Positions 1-10,475 are shown, counted from the stretch's first letter. The stretch: 64,000 nucleotides of DNA from Candidatus Segatella violae (GCA_002440225.1 DJSH01000006.1:21338-85337); one strand, 5' to 3'. The notes: generated by a model not told the origin, from the sequence alone. Numbers and translations: made by a program.

Positions 1-1
1 T

Positions 2-382
2 CACAAGCAAGGGATTCCTCATATCTTGGCAAACTTTGCGTATGGTACTAATCAGCGATGGAATGCGGCTTGGAAGTCTCAGGCTATCCCTTATTCTCAT
101 TTCTTGGAGAAAGATCCTTATTTCTGCGACAAATTTCATGTTTGGCGTATGGACTGGGATGAGAAAGAAATAAGTATCTATCTAGATGATGAACTATTGA
201 ATAAGGTGAATGTCGATGATACTCGCAATCAGAAATTAGGCGATTATAAGAGTCCATTTCGGACACCTCAATACATTTTGCTCAATCTTGCCATGGGAGG
301 AGATAATGGCGGAGAGGTGGATATGAGTTCATTGCCTGTGTGCTATGACATAGATTATGTCCGTGTTTATAAGAAAAATTAA
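2..382 (+). CDS. Glycoside hydrolase family 16 (C-terminal part, 5' truncated by window)
   Basis: The reading frame is open from base 2, so the N-terminus and the catalytic ExDxxE region lie outside the window. The visible ~126 residues are the last strands of a GH16 beta-jelly-roll: the FHVWRMDWD stretch followed by EISIYLDDE, the YILLNLAMGG segment and the terminal YDIDYVRVYKK. These are characteristic of bacterial laminarinase/galactanase-type GH16 enzymes. It is followed by two SusC/SusD pairs and is probably the last gene of an upstream part of the same PUL. Given the downstream GH43/GH2/GH51 set, an endo-beta-1,3-galactanase role is possible, but the substrate cannot be read from this fragment. 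Confidence 0.85.
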   Translation, partial: HKQGIPHILANFAYGTNQRWNAAWKSQAIPYSHFLEKDPYFCDKFHVWRMDWDEKEISIYLDDELLNKVNVDDTRNQKLGDYKSPFRTPQYILLNLAMGGDNGGEVDMSSLPVCYDIDYVRVYKKN

Positions 383-456
383 GCAAATGCAGACTAAAAA
401 CTGATAAAATGAGCGAAATGTTTCCTTGTTTTGTCTAATAGTTCCCTTGTAAATTA

Positions 457-485
457 CAAAAAAATACGAATTTTGCAACAGAATT
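457..485 (+). promoter_or_regulatory. Possible -33/-7 promoter for the first SusC operon
   Basis: TTG at 457-459 and GAATTTTG at 478-485 (18 nt between) resemble the Bacteroidota TTTG / TAnnTTTG promoter, with one mismatch in the -7 box. It lies 36 nt before the SusC start codon. The call is weak because the region is very AT-rich. Confidence 0.4.
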
Positions 486-520
486 TTAGAAATAATAACT
501 AACTGATAAAATACAACTAA

Positions 521-3500
521 ATGAAAAATGTAAATCTAAAAACTTCGTCACGAAGTCTATTTTTCATGATGGCAATGTCAGCAGGGTTGACATTGTTGCC
601 ACAGGAGTTGTTGGCTGTACAGAACAGTATACAGGCTGTGCAGCAGAATGGCCAGGTGGAAGGAGTGGTAAAGGACACGAATGGTGAGCCTATCATTGGT
701 GCAACAGTCCGAGTTGTTGGTACTAAAATTGCAACAGTTACCGACTTCGATGGTAAATTCAGCTTGAATGCCAAGAGTGGTCAGAGTTTGCAGGTAACCT
801 ATGTTGGTTGCAAGCCAAAGACTGTGAAAGTGTCTCGTGGTGCCATCAATGTAGTACTTGAGGATGATTCTCAAGTATTAAAAGATGTACAGGTGGTTGC
901 TTATGGTGTACAGAAGAAGGTAACCGTGACAGGTGCCATCTCTAACATCAATGGTAGCGAGTTGACGAAGGTTCCAACCGGTTCCATCAACAACATGCTT
1001 TCTGGTGTTGTTCCAGGTCTTTCTTCCGTACAGTATTCTGGTGAGCCAGGAGCTGATGCGGCAACTATCTTGGTACGTGGTCAGGCTACCACCAACAATT
1101 CAGCCCCTTTGATTCAGGTGGATGGTGTGGAGCGAGACTTCAACGATATCGACCCTAGCGAAATCGAGAGCATAACCGTGTTGAAGGATGCTTCGGCTAC
1201 AGCCGTATTTGGTGTGCGTGGTGCCAATGGTGTTATCCTCGTTACTACCAAGCGTGGTAAGGAAGGAAAGGCAAAGATTTCGGCTACAACCTCTATGAGT
1301 GTTATCGTACCAACTCAAACTGTCGAATTGGCTAATGCTTATGAGTATGCCACCTATTATAATATGCAGAAGTTGAACGATGGTGCGGCAGCTGCTCCAT
1401 TTTCTGATCAGATTCTTCAGAAATTTAAGGATCATTCCGATCCTCTTCGTTTCCCTGATACAGATTGGATAGATTATTGCTTCAAGAACCATGCCATCCA
1501 GACACAGCACAATGTGAATATTTCTGGTGGTACAGACCGTATGCGCTACTTCGTGTCTGTAGGTGCCTTTACACAGGATGGTCTCTTCAAACAGCAGTCT
1601 TTGCCATACGACTTCAATTTTAAGTATCAGCGATTCAACTATCGTGCGAACTTAGACTTTAATGTTACCAAGACCACAACGATTAGCGTAAATCTCGGTG
1701 GTCGTGTGGATACAAAGAACACTCCTTACTCAGGTGAGGATAACAATCAGTTGTTCCGTAAGTTGTATTGGGCAACTCCATTCTCTAGTCCAGGTGTCAT
1801 CAATGGTAAGTTCTTAAAGGCTGGTACTGATTATAATGATTGTGACAATATGCCGTTCTTGGGAGCAACAGGTCTTGACTCTTATTATGGCAAGGGATAT
1901 ATGTCAAAGAATACCAATACACTGAATGCCGATGTTGTGTTGAACCAAAAGCTCGATATGATAACCAAAGGATTGTCATTCAAGTTGAAAGGCTCTTATA
2001 ACAGTAGTTATAGTGTTACTAAGCAGCGTGGCGCATCAGCTGCTTATTATACTCCTGTAATGCAACCTGATGGAACAGTGGAATATCGCAAGAATGGTAG
2101 TGATACTCAATTGGGATATAGTGAGGGCTTTGGTAAAGGCCGTAACTGGTATTTCGAGACCAGTTTGAACTATAATCGCAATTTCGGTTTGCATCATATT
2201 GGCGGATTGGTGCTCTACAATCAGTCTAAGTATTATTATCCATCCACTTATTCTTCTATTCCTAGAGGATATGTCGGAATGGTAGGTCGTGTCACTTACG
2301 ACTGGAACAACCGTTATATGGCAGAGTTTAATGCTGGCTACAATGGCTCTGAGAACTTTGCCAAGGGCAAGCGCTATGGCTTCTTCCCTGCTGGGTCTAT
2401 TGGTTGGATTGTCAGTGAGGAACCATTCTTCAAGCCTTTGAAAAAGGTGGTTGATTACTTCAAACTTCGTGCATCTTGGGGTCTTGTAGGTAATGATCAG
2501 ATTGGTGGCAGCCGATTTATGTATCTAGCCGACCCATATTCTACAGGTAATGGTTATAACTTTGGTGTGAATACTGGCAATTTTGTAGCAGGAGCCTGGG
2601 AATCTAGCAAGAACAATGCCGATGTTACTTGGGAGAACTCTTTCAAGCAAGACTATGGTGTAGATTTGAATGTGCTTGATAACCGATTGAAGGCAACATT
2701 CGACTACTATAAGGAGCACCGTACCGACATTTTGGTTCGTAGTGGTATTGCTCCAGGCCTTCTAGGTTTTACATTGCCTGCAGCCAACCTTGGTGAGGTG
2801 GACAGTTGGGGTTATGAGCTTTCTTTGAAATGGAATGATAAGATAGGCAAGAACTTCCAGTATTGGGTAGAAGGTAACTTGTCTTATAACCAGAATGAAA
2901 TCAAGGAGTTATATGAGGCTCCTCAAAACTATCCTTGGATGGAACAAAAGGGACACCGTATCGGTTCTCGCTCTATTCGTAAGTTCTGGGGGTTCTACGA
3001 GAAAGATTCCGACGAGAAGTATTTCGCTGAGTTTGGTGAGCACATCCCTGACCATAAGCAAACGCTGCAGTATGGAGATGCCATCTATGTGGATTTGGAC
3101 AAGGATGGTCAGATTGATGCGAACGACCTTTCTTATGAGCTGGGGCATACCGATGACCCGGAGTATGTGATTGGTGTCAATCTCGGTTTCCGTTGGAAGA
3201 ACTTAGAAGTCAGCACACAGTGGACTGGGGCTTGGAATGTAAGCCGTATGTTGGATGAAACTTTCCGCCAGCCATTGGGAGATACAGGTCAGAAGGGCTT
3301 GTTGAAGTATCAGTATGACCATACTTGGCAAGAGGGCAAGGACAACAGTGATGCAATGTATCCACGTGCCACCATGACGAATGCCAGCAACAACTATGCT
3401 GCTTCTACGCTTTATGAGGTGAACTCTTCGTACTTGCGCTTGAAGAATGCACAGATTGCATACCATTTCGACTTCCCATTCATGAAGAAAATTAAGATGA

Positions 3501-3643
3501 ACAACTTGACATTGGCATTGAGTGGATATAACCTCTTTACTATCACAGACTTTAAGTGGGGCGACCCTGAGTCTCGTACAAGTTCTCGTCCATCTTATCC
3601 ATTGACAAGATCATTCTCTTTGAGTTTGAAGGTTGGATTCTAA
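521..3643 (+). CDS. SusC/RagA-family TonB-dependent outer-membrane transporter
   Basis: This 1040-residue protein has the SusC layout. A signal peptide ends near residue 32. A carboxypeptidase-D-regulatory-like beta-sandwich follows (about 48-115, with the EPIIGATV and DFDGKFSL signatures). Next come a plug domain (about 130-245, containing VDGVERD and LKDASATAVFGVRGANGVI) and a 22-strand barrel ending in an aromatic/hydrophobic C-terminus (LSLKVGF). It lacks an N-terminal STN domain, so it is not expected to signal directly to an anti-sigma factor. The family imports oligosaccharides across the outer membrane with a SusD lid. The SusD gene follows after 14 nt, so the two are co-transcribed. 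Substrate specificity is inferred only from the enzymes downstream. Confidence 0.95.
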   Translation: MKNVNLKTSSRSLFFMMAMSAGLTLLPQELLAVQNSIQAVQQNGQVEGVVKDTNGEPIIGATVRVVGTKIATVTDFDGKFSLNAKSGQSLQVTYVGCKPKTVKVSRGAINVVLEDDSQVLKDVQVVAYGVQKKVTVTGAISNINGSELTKVPTGSINNMLSGVVPGLSSVQYSGEPGADAATILVRGQATTNNSAPLIQVDGVERDFNDIDPSEIESITVLKDASATAVFGVRGANGVILVTTKRGKEGKAKISATTSMSVIVPTQTVELANAYEYATYYNMQKLNDGAAAAPFSDQILQKFKDHSDPLRFPDTDWIDYCFKNHAIQTQHNVNISGGTDRMRYFVSVGAFTQDGLFKQQSLPYDFNFKYQRFNYRANLDFNVTKTTTISVNLGGRVDTKNTPYSGEDNNQLFRKLYWATPFSSPGVINGKFLKAGTDYNDCDNMPFLGATGLDSYYGKGYMSKNTNTLNADVVLNQKLDMITKGLSFKLKGSYNSSYSVTKQRGASAAYYTPVMQPDGTVEYRKNGSDTQLGYSEGFGKGRNWYFETSLNYNRNFGLHHIGGLVLYNQSKYYYPSTYSSIPRGYVGMVGRVTYDWNNRYMAEFNAGYNGSENFAKGKRYGFFPAGSIGWIVSEEPFFKPLKKVVDYFKLRASWGLVGNDQIGGSRFMYLADPYSTGNGYNFGVNTGNFVAGAWESSKNNADVTWENSFKQDYGVDLNVLDNRLKATFDYYKEHRTDILVRSGIAPGLLGFTLPAANLGEVDSWGYELSLKWNDKIGKNFQYWVEGNLSYNQNEIKELYEAPQNYPWMEQKGHRIGSRSIRKFWGFYEKDSDEKYFAEFGEHIPDHKQTLQYGDAIYVDLDKDGQIDANDLSYELGHTDDPEYVIGVNLGFRWKNLEVSTQWTGAWNVSRMLDETFRQPLGDTGQKGLLKYQYDHTWQEGKDNSDAMYPRATMTNASNNYAASTLYEVNSSYLRLKNAQIAYHFDFPFMKKIKMNNLTLALSGYNLFTITDFKWGDPESRTSSRPSYPLTRSFSLSLKVGF

Positions 3644-3657
3644 AAATATAGACAATT

Positions 3658-5592
3658 ATGAAACTACATAAATTATTAATAGGTGCATTCTTCGCATTTG
3701 CACTGTCATCCATGACTACCAGCTGTGTTGATGACTGGAAGTTTGGTGATTCTTTCTTGGAAAAGGCTCCTAGTGGCGATGTCACTAAGGATACTATTTT
3801 CAATAATGCGGAATATACTCGCGACTTCCTTTGGAAGACGTACTCTTATATGTATTATGGACTGCCATTCTATTGGGATGGCGGTGTGCAGGTTAAGATG
3901 AATACAGGTGTGTTCGAGGCATTGTCTGATTGCTGGCATAGCCATAACTCTTGGGATGATGTAAACCGCCTTTACTATTCAGGTGCTTACAAAGCAGGAG
4001 ATAGAGGTAAGTTTGGTTACACCAATGAGAAAGTTTGGGAAGGTGTGCGTGCAGCCTACATCTTCTTGGAGAATGTAGATCAGACTCCTGATATGGAGGA
4101 AAGTGAGAAAAATCGCTTGAAGGCGGAAGCTAAGTGCATCATTGCTTCTCGTTACTTTGACATGTTCCGTCACTTTGGTGGTCTTCCTATTGTTAAGAAT
4201 TCTTTCTCAGGTACTGAAGGTACATACGATTTACCTCGTGGTACAGTGGAAGAGACTGTTAATTTCATGGTAGGCTTGCTTGATGAGGCTGCTCCTAATC
4301 TTCCTTGGAATCTTGATGAGTCCGAGCAGACTAACTGGGATGGACGTTTCACCAAGGCGGCGGCTATGGGATTGAAGTGTAAGATTTTGCTTTTTGCCGC
4401 TTCTCCTTTGTTTAATAATGATCAGCCATACGCTGGCACTGAAGCTGACGAGGCTAACCAAAAACATCAGGCTTGGTACGGCAATTACAGCGCAGAGCGT
4501 TGGACAAGATGTTTGACCGCTTGTCAGGAGTTCTTCAATGAGTTGGGAACTGATGGCTATTATCAGTTGGTACAGGCAGAAGAGGAAAATCCTACCTCTG
4601 GTCAGTATCGTGCAGCTTTCCGCAAAGGATATTCTAATCGTGGTACAACAGAAATGCTTCTAAGCACTCGTGTAAGATTTAGAGACAACTGGGCTTGGAA
4701 CTATCTTTTCCAGGATTGGAATGGAAATGGTGGATATACACCTACAGCCGAATATATGGAGATGTTCGATTGGAAGGATGGTCGTCCATTTGATTTGGAC
4801 AAGACTTTGGCTGGAGATCCTGACACGATGTTTGTGAACCCAAGCAAGAATTTCGAATTGACACGTGATCCTCGACTCTATGAAACCATGATTGTGAATG
4901 GTGTTCAGAAGACCATGAACGACAACGGTAACTATAGTGGCAATCGCTATGAGAACTGGTATAAGGGTACCAATGGTGGTGATGGAGCAGGAGAATCAGA
5001 GAGTGGTCAGTTTGCTACTGGTTTCGCCAACAATAAGTTCTACTATAACAATGAGCGCAACCGTGTGACCCTTTGGCCTTATCTCCGCTTGGCAGAGATG
5101 TATCTCATCTATGCAGAAGCTTTGGCGCAGAACGGTCAGCTTGACAAAGCTATTGATAATGTGAACGTTGTACGTGCCCGTGTAGGTTTGAAAGGCTTGA
5201 AAGAATCTGATACTTCCAAGAATTGGAGCGATAAGCAGACTGTTATTGATGCAGTGATGAAAGAACGTGCAGTAGAGCTTGGTTTTGAGGAAACTCGTTT
5301 CTTTGACCTGATTCGTTATCGTCGTGCCGATATTTTCCAGAAGCCTTTGCATGGTTTGCGCATGTATCGCCAAAAAGATGGCAAGGACTACAATTTCCAG
5401 TGGCAAGGAATCAAGGAAGGAAATGATGGCTATGAGAAGAACTATCCTACTCACTATAGATTCGAGAAGTTCGAGATTCGCAACGTGGCTCGTTCTTGGT
5501 GGACTAACTGGGATAACAAGTGGTATCTCAATGCATTCCCTTCTACAGAAATCAACAAGGGCTATGGCTTGACTCAAAACCCAGGTTGGTAA
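3658..5592 (+). CDS. SusD/RagB-family glycan-binding lipoprotein
   Basis: This 644-residue surface lipoprotein has its lipobox SMTTSC near residue 18-23 and pairs with the SusC just upstream. It has the SusD pattern: an N-terminal TPR-like helical half (SRYFDMFRHFGGLPIV and ALGLKCKILLFAASPLFN-type segments) and the C-terminal family signature LRLAEMYLIYAEALAQNG, RARVGL, then KERAVELGFEETRFFDLIRYR. It ends NPGW, as many SusD proteins do. It is expected to cap the SusC barrel and bind glycan at the cell surface. A second SusC starts 64 nt downstream after an AT-rich spacer. Confidence 0.95.
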   Translation: MKLHKLLIGAFFAFALSSMTTSCVDDWKFGDSFLEKAPSGDVTKDTIFNNAEYTRDFLWKTYSYMYYGLPFYWDGGVQVKMNTGVFEALSDCWHSHNSWDDVNRLYYSGAYKAGDRGKFGYTNEKVWEGVRAAYIFLENVDQTPDMEESEKNRLKAEAKCIIASRYFDMFRHFGGLPIVKNSFSGTEGTYDLPRGTVEETVNFMVGLLDEAAPNLPWNLDESEQTNWDGRFTKAAAMGLKCKILLFAASPLFNNDQPYAGTEADEANQKHQAWYGNYSAERWTRCLTACQEFFNELGTDGYYQLVQAEEENPTSGQYRAAFRKGYSNRGTTEMLLSTRVRFRDNWAWNYLFQDWNGNGGYTPTAEYMEMFDWKDGRPFDLDKTLAGDPDTMFVNPSKNFELTRDPRLYETMIVNGVQKTMNDNGNYSGNRYENWYKGTNGGDGAGESESGQFATGFANNKFYYNNERNRVTLWPYLRLAEMYLIYAEALAQNGQLDKAIDNVNVVRARVGLKGLKESDTSKNWSDKQTVIDAVMKERAVELGFEETRFFDLIRYRRADIFQKPLHGLRMYRQKDGKDYNFQWQGIKEGNDGYEKNYPTHYRFEKFEIRNVARSWWTNWDNKWYLNAFPSTEINKGYGLTQNPGW

Positions 5593-5656
5593 TTCGATGC
5601 CACGCCTCATGAACAATTATTAATTGTAAATTATAAATTATAAATTTTACATTGAT

Positions 5657-8600
5657 ATGAAACGACATATATTATTCGCCTCGGTGCTTTTGGCTAGTGC
5701 TGCTGCGTTTGCCCAGAATGGCAATGTAAGTGGTGTGGTGGTCGATAAGATGGGAAATCCAGTCTCTGGTGCCTTGGTGGAAATCCAAAATAATAAGCTC
5801 ATCAAGGCTTATACCGATAAAAATGGTGCCTTTGAGATTGGCGCCAATGCCAATGATATGTTAGTGATAGATGCTCCTGACAAGTCGAAAAAGACTGTGC
5901 TTTTGAATGGCGATAAGGAAATCAAGGTAGTGATGGATTATGCTAGCCGTCCTGTAGAATTAGGTTTCGGCATCAAGCAGAATGTAGGGGAATCTACTGT
6001 GTCTGTGGCAAGTGCGTCGAATGATGAGTTTAACAAGCGTTCTTCCAAGAACATCGGTAACTCTTTGCTCAGTGGTAGTGTGCTTGGTTTGACAGCTCTT
6101 CAAGGTACTGGTGATTATGCATCTTACGAGCCTTCTTTCTGTGTACGTGGTTTGCAGAGCCTAAATGGCTCTTCACCACTTATCTTGGTAGATGGAATCG
6201 AGCGTAACATTACTTTTCTTTCTCCAGAAGAAGTGGAGAATGTATATGTGTTGAAAGATGCGGCCGCTACTGCTCTGTATGGCTATAAGGGAGCCAATGG
6301 CATTGTCAACATTGTTACTAAGCGAGGTAAGTATAAGACTAACGAAATTAAGTTTACATACGACCATGCCTTCAACTGGGAGGCACGCCGTCCTAAGTTT
6401 GTGAATGCTTATGACTATGCGGTAGGCTTGAACGAAGCATATGCGAGCGATGGTAAGTCTCCTCGTTATTCTGATACAGAACTTGGTTATTTCAAGAGTG
6501 GAGAATTTCCATACCTCTATCCTAATGTGGATTGGATCAATGAGACTTTTAAAAATAATGGTGCCAGCGACATCTACAACTTGACATTCCGTGGTGGTGG
6601 CGAGCGTTTGCGCTACTATACCAATGTCAACTTGATCAGTAACTTAGGCTTCATCGCTCATCCAAAGGAAAATTCTGGTTATTCTACCCAGAACAAGTAC
6701 TCTAAGGGAAGCATCCGTACCAACTTGGACATCGACTTGACTTCAACCACCAAGTTAGAGGCAAATATCAATGGTGTTTTGATGGAGGCCTCTCGCCCTG
6801 GTTTGTCTAGTGATGATTTGTGGGGTAAGATTTATACTATTCCTGCAGCTGCTTTCCCTGTCAAGACTGAAGGTGGCTTGTGGGGTGGTAACACCACATG
6901 GACAGGTTATTACAACCCTGTTGCATTGACCGAAGGACGTGCTTACAGCAAGGCTCATACTCGTGCTCTCTTTGCTGATATGACTTTAAAGCAAGACCTC
7001 TCTGCTGTGACAGATGGTTTGAGCGTTTGGACACGATTTGCTTACGACAACATTGCTGCTTATTGGGAAAATCATACCAAGGAATATAAATATGGTATGG
7101 ATACTGCTACCGAATGGAAGGATGGTAAGCCTACAGCTTTTTCTCATTATACTGGAGGAAAGGATGGAACGATGTCTGAAGACAGCAAGCTCGACTGGCA
7201 GAACCGTAACTTCAACTTTGGTGTGGGTGCCAATTACGACCATAGTTTTGGCGACCACAGCATCAATTCCGTATTGATGTGGAACTATGAGTATCGTAAC
7301 TGGAATGGCCAGAACAATACTCAGTATCGCACTACTGCAACCCTTTACAACCACTATGGTTACAAGGGAAAGTACTTGGCTGACGTTTCTTTGTCATTGG
7401 CTACATCTAATAAATTGGCACCAGGTCATCGCACCAACTTCTCACCAACAGTATCTGCGGCTTGGGTGTTGAGCAAGGAAAACTTCATGCAGAACGTATC
7501 GTTCATTGATTTCTTGAAGCTTCGTGCTTCTTGGGGTATTATCAACCTTGACTTCATCCCAACTGAAGGTTACTGGAACCAGACTTTTGGAGGTGGTAGT
7601 GGTTATTACGTAGGCAAGGACAACGCAACTTCTTCCAGTGGCTGGGCTGAAGGTCGATTGGCTTCCACCAACGTGATGGCTGAGCGTGCCAACAAGTATA
7701 ACATCGGTATGGATGCTACCATCTTGGGTGGCTTGAACCTGACAGTGGATGGCTACTATCAGCGCCGCGACCGCCAGTGGGTGAATGCAGGTGGTAAGAC
7801 TTCTACCGTTCTCGGTGCTAGTAACCGCTATATCAATGGTGGTATTGTAGATAGCTGGGGCGTTGAGCTTGGCGCTAACTATGCCAAGGAAATCGCCAAG
7901 GACTTGAAGTTGACAGCTGGTGTGAACTATACATTGGCAAAGAACGAAATCAAGGATGAGTATGAGGAGCCTCGTGCTTACGATTACTTGAAGCGTACGG
8001 GCAATCCTGTTGGTCAAATCTTTGGTTTGCAAGCTGTAGGATTCTTCAAGGACCAGGCAGATATAGACAATAGTCCTGCCCAGCAGTTCTCAGAGGTAAA
8101 GCCTGGTGACATCAAGTACAAAGACCAGAATGGTGATGGTATCATTAATGAGGATGATGTGGTTAAGATGGGTTACAATACCACTTGTCCTGAGATTTAC
8201 TATTCTTTCAACCTTGGTTTGGAATACAAGGGCTTGGGCTTTACAGCTACCTTCCAGGGTGCAGCTAACTATTCAGCTTACTTGGATACACAGTCCATGT
8301 ATCGCCCATTGGTCAACAATACCAATATAGGCCAGTATTACTTCGATAATCGTTGGACTCCTGCTACCGCTGAGACAGCAAAGTTTCCTCGCTTGTCGGC
8401 TGAGACCAATGATAACAACAACCGATACAACTCTATTTGGTTGGCAGATCGCTCCTTCCTCAAGTTGAGAAATGTCGAGGTTTACTACAACTTCCCTAAG
8501 TCTCTCTTGTCGAAGACCAAGTACATCAACAATGCCAAGTTGTATGTTCGTGGTGTAGATTTGCTCTGCTTCGATCATATCAAGGAGTTGGATCCAGAGT

Positions 8601-8662
8601 GCTACGGGGCTACTTATCCAGTAAACCGCTCGGTATCTCTTGGTCTTGTGTTAGGTTTCTAA
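5657..8662 (+). CDS. SusC/RagA-family TonB-dependent transporter (second pair)
   Basis: A 1001-residue SusC homologue. It has a signal peptide ending AAAFAQ (about residue 20), a carboxypeptidase-regulatory-like domain (NVSGVVVDKMGNPVSGA), a plug domain (LILVDGIERN and VLKDAAATALYGYKGANGIV) and a beta-barrel with C-terminal LGLVLGF. It clearly differs in sequence from the SusC at 521-3643, so this is not a recent duplication. Two tandem SusC/SusD pairs in one operon are common in PULs for complex polymers that release several oligosaccharide types. The start ATG was chosen because it directly precedes a good signal peptide. The matching SusD begins 26 nt after the stop codon. Confidence 0.95.
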   Translation: MKRHILFASVLLASAAAFAQNGNVSGVVVDKMGNPVSGALVEIQNNKLIKAYTDKNGAFEIGANANDMLVIDAPDKSKKTVLLNGDKEIKVVMDYASRPVELGFGIKQNVGESTVSVASASNDEFNKRSSKNIGNSLLSGSVLGLTALQGTGDYASYEPSFCVRGLQSLNGSSPLILVDGIERNITFLSPEEVENVYVLKDAAATALYGYKGANGIVNIVTKRGKYKTNEIKFTYDHAFNWEARRPKFVNAYDYAVGLNEAYASDGKSPRYSDTELGYFKSGEFPYLYPNVDWINETFKNNGASDIYNLTFRGGGERLRYYTNVNLISNLGFIAHPKENSGYSTQNKYSKGSIRTNLDIDLTSTTKLEANINGVLMEASRPGLSSDDLWGKIYTIPAAAFPVKTEGGLWGGNTTWTGYYNPVALTEGRAYSKAHTRALFADMTLKQDLSAVTDGLSVWTRFAYDNIAAYWENHTKEYKYGMDTATEWKDGKPTAFSHYTGGKDGTMSEDSKLDWQNRNFNFGVGANYDHSFGDHSINSVLMWNYEYRNWNGQNNTQYRTTATLYNHYGYKGKYLADVSLSLATSNKLAPGHRTNFSPTVSAAWVLSKENFMQNVSFIDFLKLRASWGIINLDFIPTEGYWNQTFGGGSGYYVGKDNATSSSGWAEGRLASTNVMAERANKYNIGMDATILGGLNLTVDGYYQRRDRQWVNAGGKTSTVLGASNRYINGGIVDSWGVELGANYAKEIAKDLKLTAGVNYTLAKNEIKDEYEEPRAYDYLKRTGNPVGQIFGLQAVGFFKDQADIDNSPAQQFSEVKPGDIKYKDQNGDGIINEDDVVKMGYNTTCPEIYYSFNLGLEYKGLGFTATFQGAANYSAYLDTQSMYRPLVNNTNIGQYYFDNRWTPATAETAKFPRLSAETNDNNNRYNSIWLADRSFLKLRNVEVYYNFPKSLLSKTKYINNAKLYVRGVDLLCFDHIKELDPECYGATYPVNRSVSLGLVLGF

Positions 8663-8688
8663 TTCATCAACATTAAAGGAATACGACA

Positions 8689-10389
8689 ATGAAATTAAAT
8701 AAGATATTTGGTGGCATGATTTGCTTGGCATTGCTCGCATCTTGCGGTGATGAAATGGATTATCATGAATATACCAATTACGATAAGGACTACGTATTTA
8801 CCAATTTTGATAATACAGTAGGCTTCATTACCAATATTTATGGTAAAATGGCGGATGGTTTTGCCCCATACGGAAAAGGTATGCTCGCTTCAGCGTGCGA
8901 TGAGGCAGAGTATTCTTGGAAGAATGGTAGTGTGCAGAATTTTACCAATGGTGCTTGGAGTGCATTGAATGCTATGGATAGTTGGAGTAACAATTATACT
9001 GCTATTCGAGCAGCCAATTACTTCTTGGCTCATAAGGATGAGTGTGATTTCTCTGACTACAAGTTCAATAAAGATTATGCGGCTCAGATGGCACGTTTCG
9101 AGCGATTGCAGTATGAGGCTCGCTATCTTCGTGCTTATTTCTACTTCACAGCTGTAGAGAAGTTTGGCGATGTTCCTTTCACTACCGAAGTGCTGACTGA
9201 GGACGAGGCGAATGCACTTCCACGTACTTCTGCCAAGGAGGTGATGGACTTCATCGTGAGTGAGTGTGACGCAATAGCTGATAAGCTGCCTGTAGATTAT
9301 TCTACTTTGGGTGATGATGCAGCAGCCAACGAGACAGGACGTGTCAACAAGCTTACAGTTCTCGCTCTTAAGGCTCGTACCTTGCTTTATGAGGCTAGTC
9401 CTCTTTTCAATACAAACAACGATAAGGAATTGTATCACAAAGCAGCAGTTGCTAGCAAGGTTGTTATCGATGAATGTGAAAAGGCAGGATTGAAACTTGG
9501 CAAGTATTCTGACCTTTGGGGCTCTAACAACTGGCAGGCTAAGGAGGTTATCTTCGCTCGCCGTGTAGGCAACCAGAATGGTTTCGAGTACAACAACTAT
9601 CCACGTGGCTTGGAGAATGGTAATGGTGGCAACTGCCCAACACAGACTCTTGTTGATGCTTATGAAATCAAGAAGACTGGTAAACTTTGGAACGAAGAGG
9701 GCAGTGAGTATGATCCTCAGAATCCATACGCAGGTCGTGACCCACGTTTCGCTATGACCATTGCTGTGAACGGCGAGAAAAAATGGCCTTCATATAATGG
9801 GGATGCTCTTGAAACTTACTATGGCGGAAAGAATGGAGAGCCTATAGTTGGCGCTACTCCTACAGGTTACTACTTGAAGAAGTACTGTGATGGATCTGTC
9901 AATATCTCTTCTGTCAACAGCACTAATTCTCCTCATGCTTGGATTCTCTTCCGCTTGGGCGAGTTCTATCTCAATTACGCTGAGGCTACATTCAAGTATT
10001 TGGGGAGTGCCGATGCTATTAGTGCTGATCTCCCAATGTCTGCTCGTCAGGCTGTCAACGTCATTCGCAATCGTGAGGATGTCAAGATGCCAGAGTTGGC
10101 TGAGGGCTTGAGCAATGACGAGTTCTGGAAGAAGTACGAGAACGAACGTATGGTGGAGTTGGCTTTCGAGGGACATCGTTTCTATGATGTTCGTCGTTGG
10201 AAGGAAGGCAACAAGCTCGCTACCATCACAGAGATGAAGATTACAAAGAACGATGATGGTACTTTCACCTACACTCGCAAGACTGTGAATCGTGGTTGGA
10301 ACGACAAGATGTATTTCTTCCCTATCGCCAAGAGCGAACTCTTGAAGCACACCAACCCTGACTTCAAGCAGAATCCAGGTTGGGAATAA
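8689..10389 (+). CDS. SusD/RagB-family glycan-binding lipoprotein (second pair)
   Basis: A 566-residue SusD-like protein with a short lipoprotein signal; the lipobox LLASC places Cys at about residue 19. The recognisable SusD segments are YEARYLRAYFYFTAVEKFGDVPF, ALKARTLLYEASPLFN, LFRLGEFYLNYAEATFKY and ENERMVELAFEGHRFYDVRRWK, followed by the C-terminal FFPIAKSELLK and NPGW. It is translated just after the second SusC and should form the surface-exposed lid of that transporter. A strong hairpin (10403-10444) separates it from the next lipoprotein gene and may set the ratio of SusD to the downstream protein. Confidence 0.95.
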   Translation: MKLNKIFGGMICLALLASCGDEMDYHEYTNYDKDYVFTNFDNTVGFITNIYGKMADGFAPYGKGMLASACDEAEYSWKNGSVQNFTNGAWSALNAMDSWSNNYTAIRAANYFLAHKDECDFSDYKFNKDYAAQMARFERLQYEARYLRAYFYFTAVEKFGDVPFTTEVLTEDEANALPRTSAKEVMDFIVSECDAIADKLPVDYSTLGDDAAANETGRVNKLTVLALKARTLLYEASPLFNTNNDKELYHKAAVASKVVIDECEKAGLKLGKYSDLWGSNNWQAKEVIFARRVGNQNGFEYNNYPRGLENGNGGNCPTQTLVDAYEIKKTGKLWNEEGSEYDPQNPYAGRDPRFAMTIAVNGEKKWPSYNGDALETYYGGKNGEPIVGATPTGYYLKKYCDGSVNISSVNSTNSPHAWILFRLGEFYLNYAEATFKYLGSADAISADLPMSARQAVNVIRNREDVKMPELAEGLSNDEFWKKYENERMVELAFEGHRFYDVRRWKEGNKLATITEMKITKNDDGTFTYTRKTVNRGWNDKMYFFPIAKSELLKHTNPDFKQNPGWE

Positions 10390-10402
10390 TCAATACTGAT
10401 AA

Positions 10403-10444
10403 GGATTGCCCCAATCCCTTATAATATATAGGGAAGGGCAATCC
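10403..10444 (+). promoter_or_regulatory. Intercistronic hairpin between SusD and the surface lipoprotein gene
   Basis: GGATTGCCC (10403-10411) pairs perfectly with GGGCAATCC (10436-10444), and an inner CCCT/AGGG stem lies in the loop. No T-tract follows, so this looks like an mRNA-stability or attenuation element rather than a full terminator. It lies 14 nt after the SusD stop and 31 nt before the next start. Confidence 0.6.
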
Positions 10445-10475
10445 CAAGTAGAACAACATTAATAATGACAAAACA

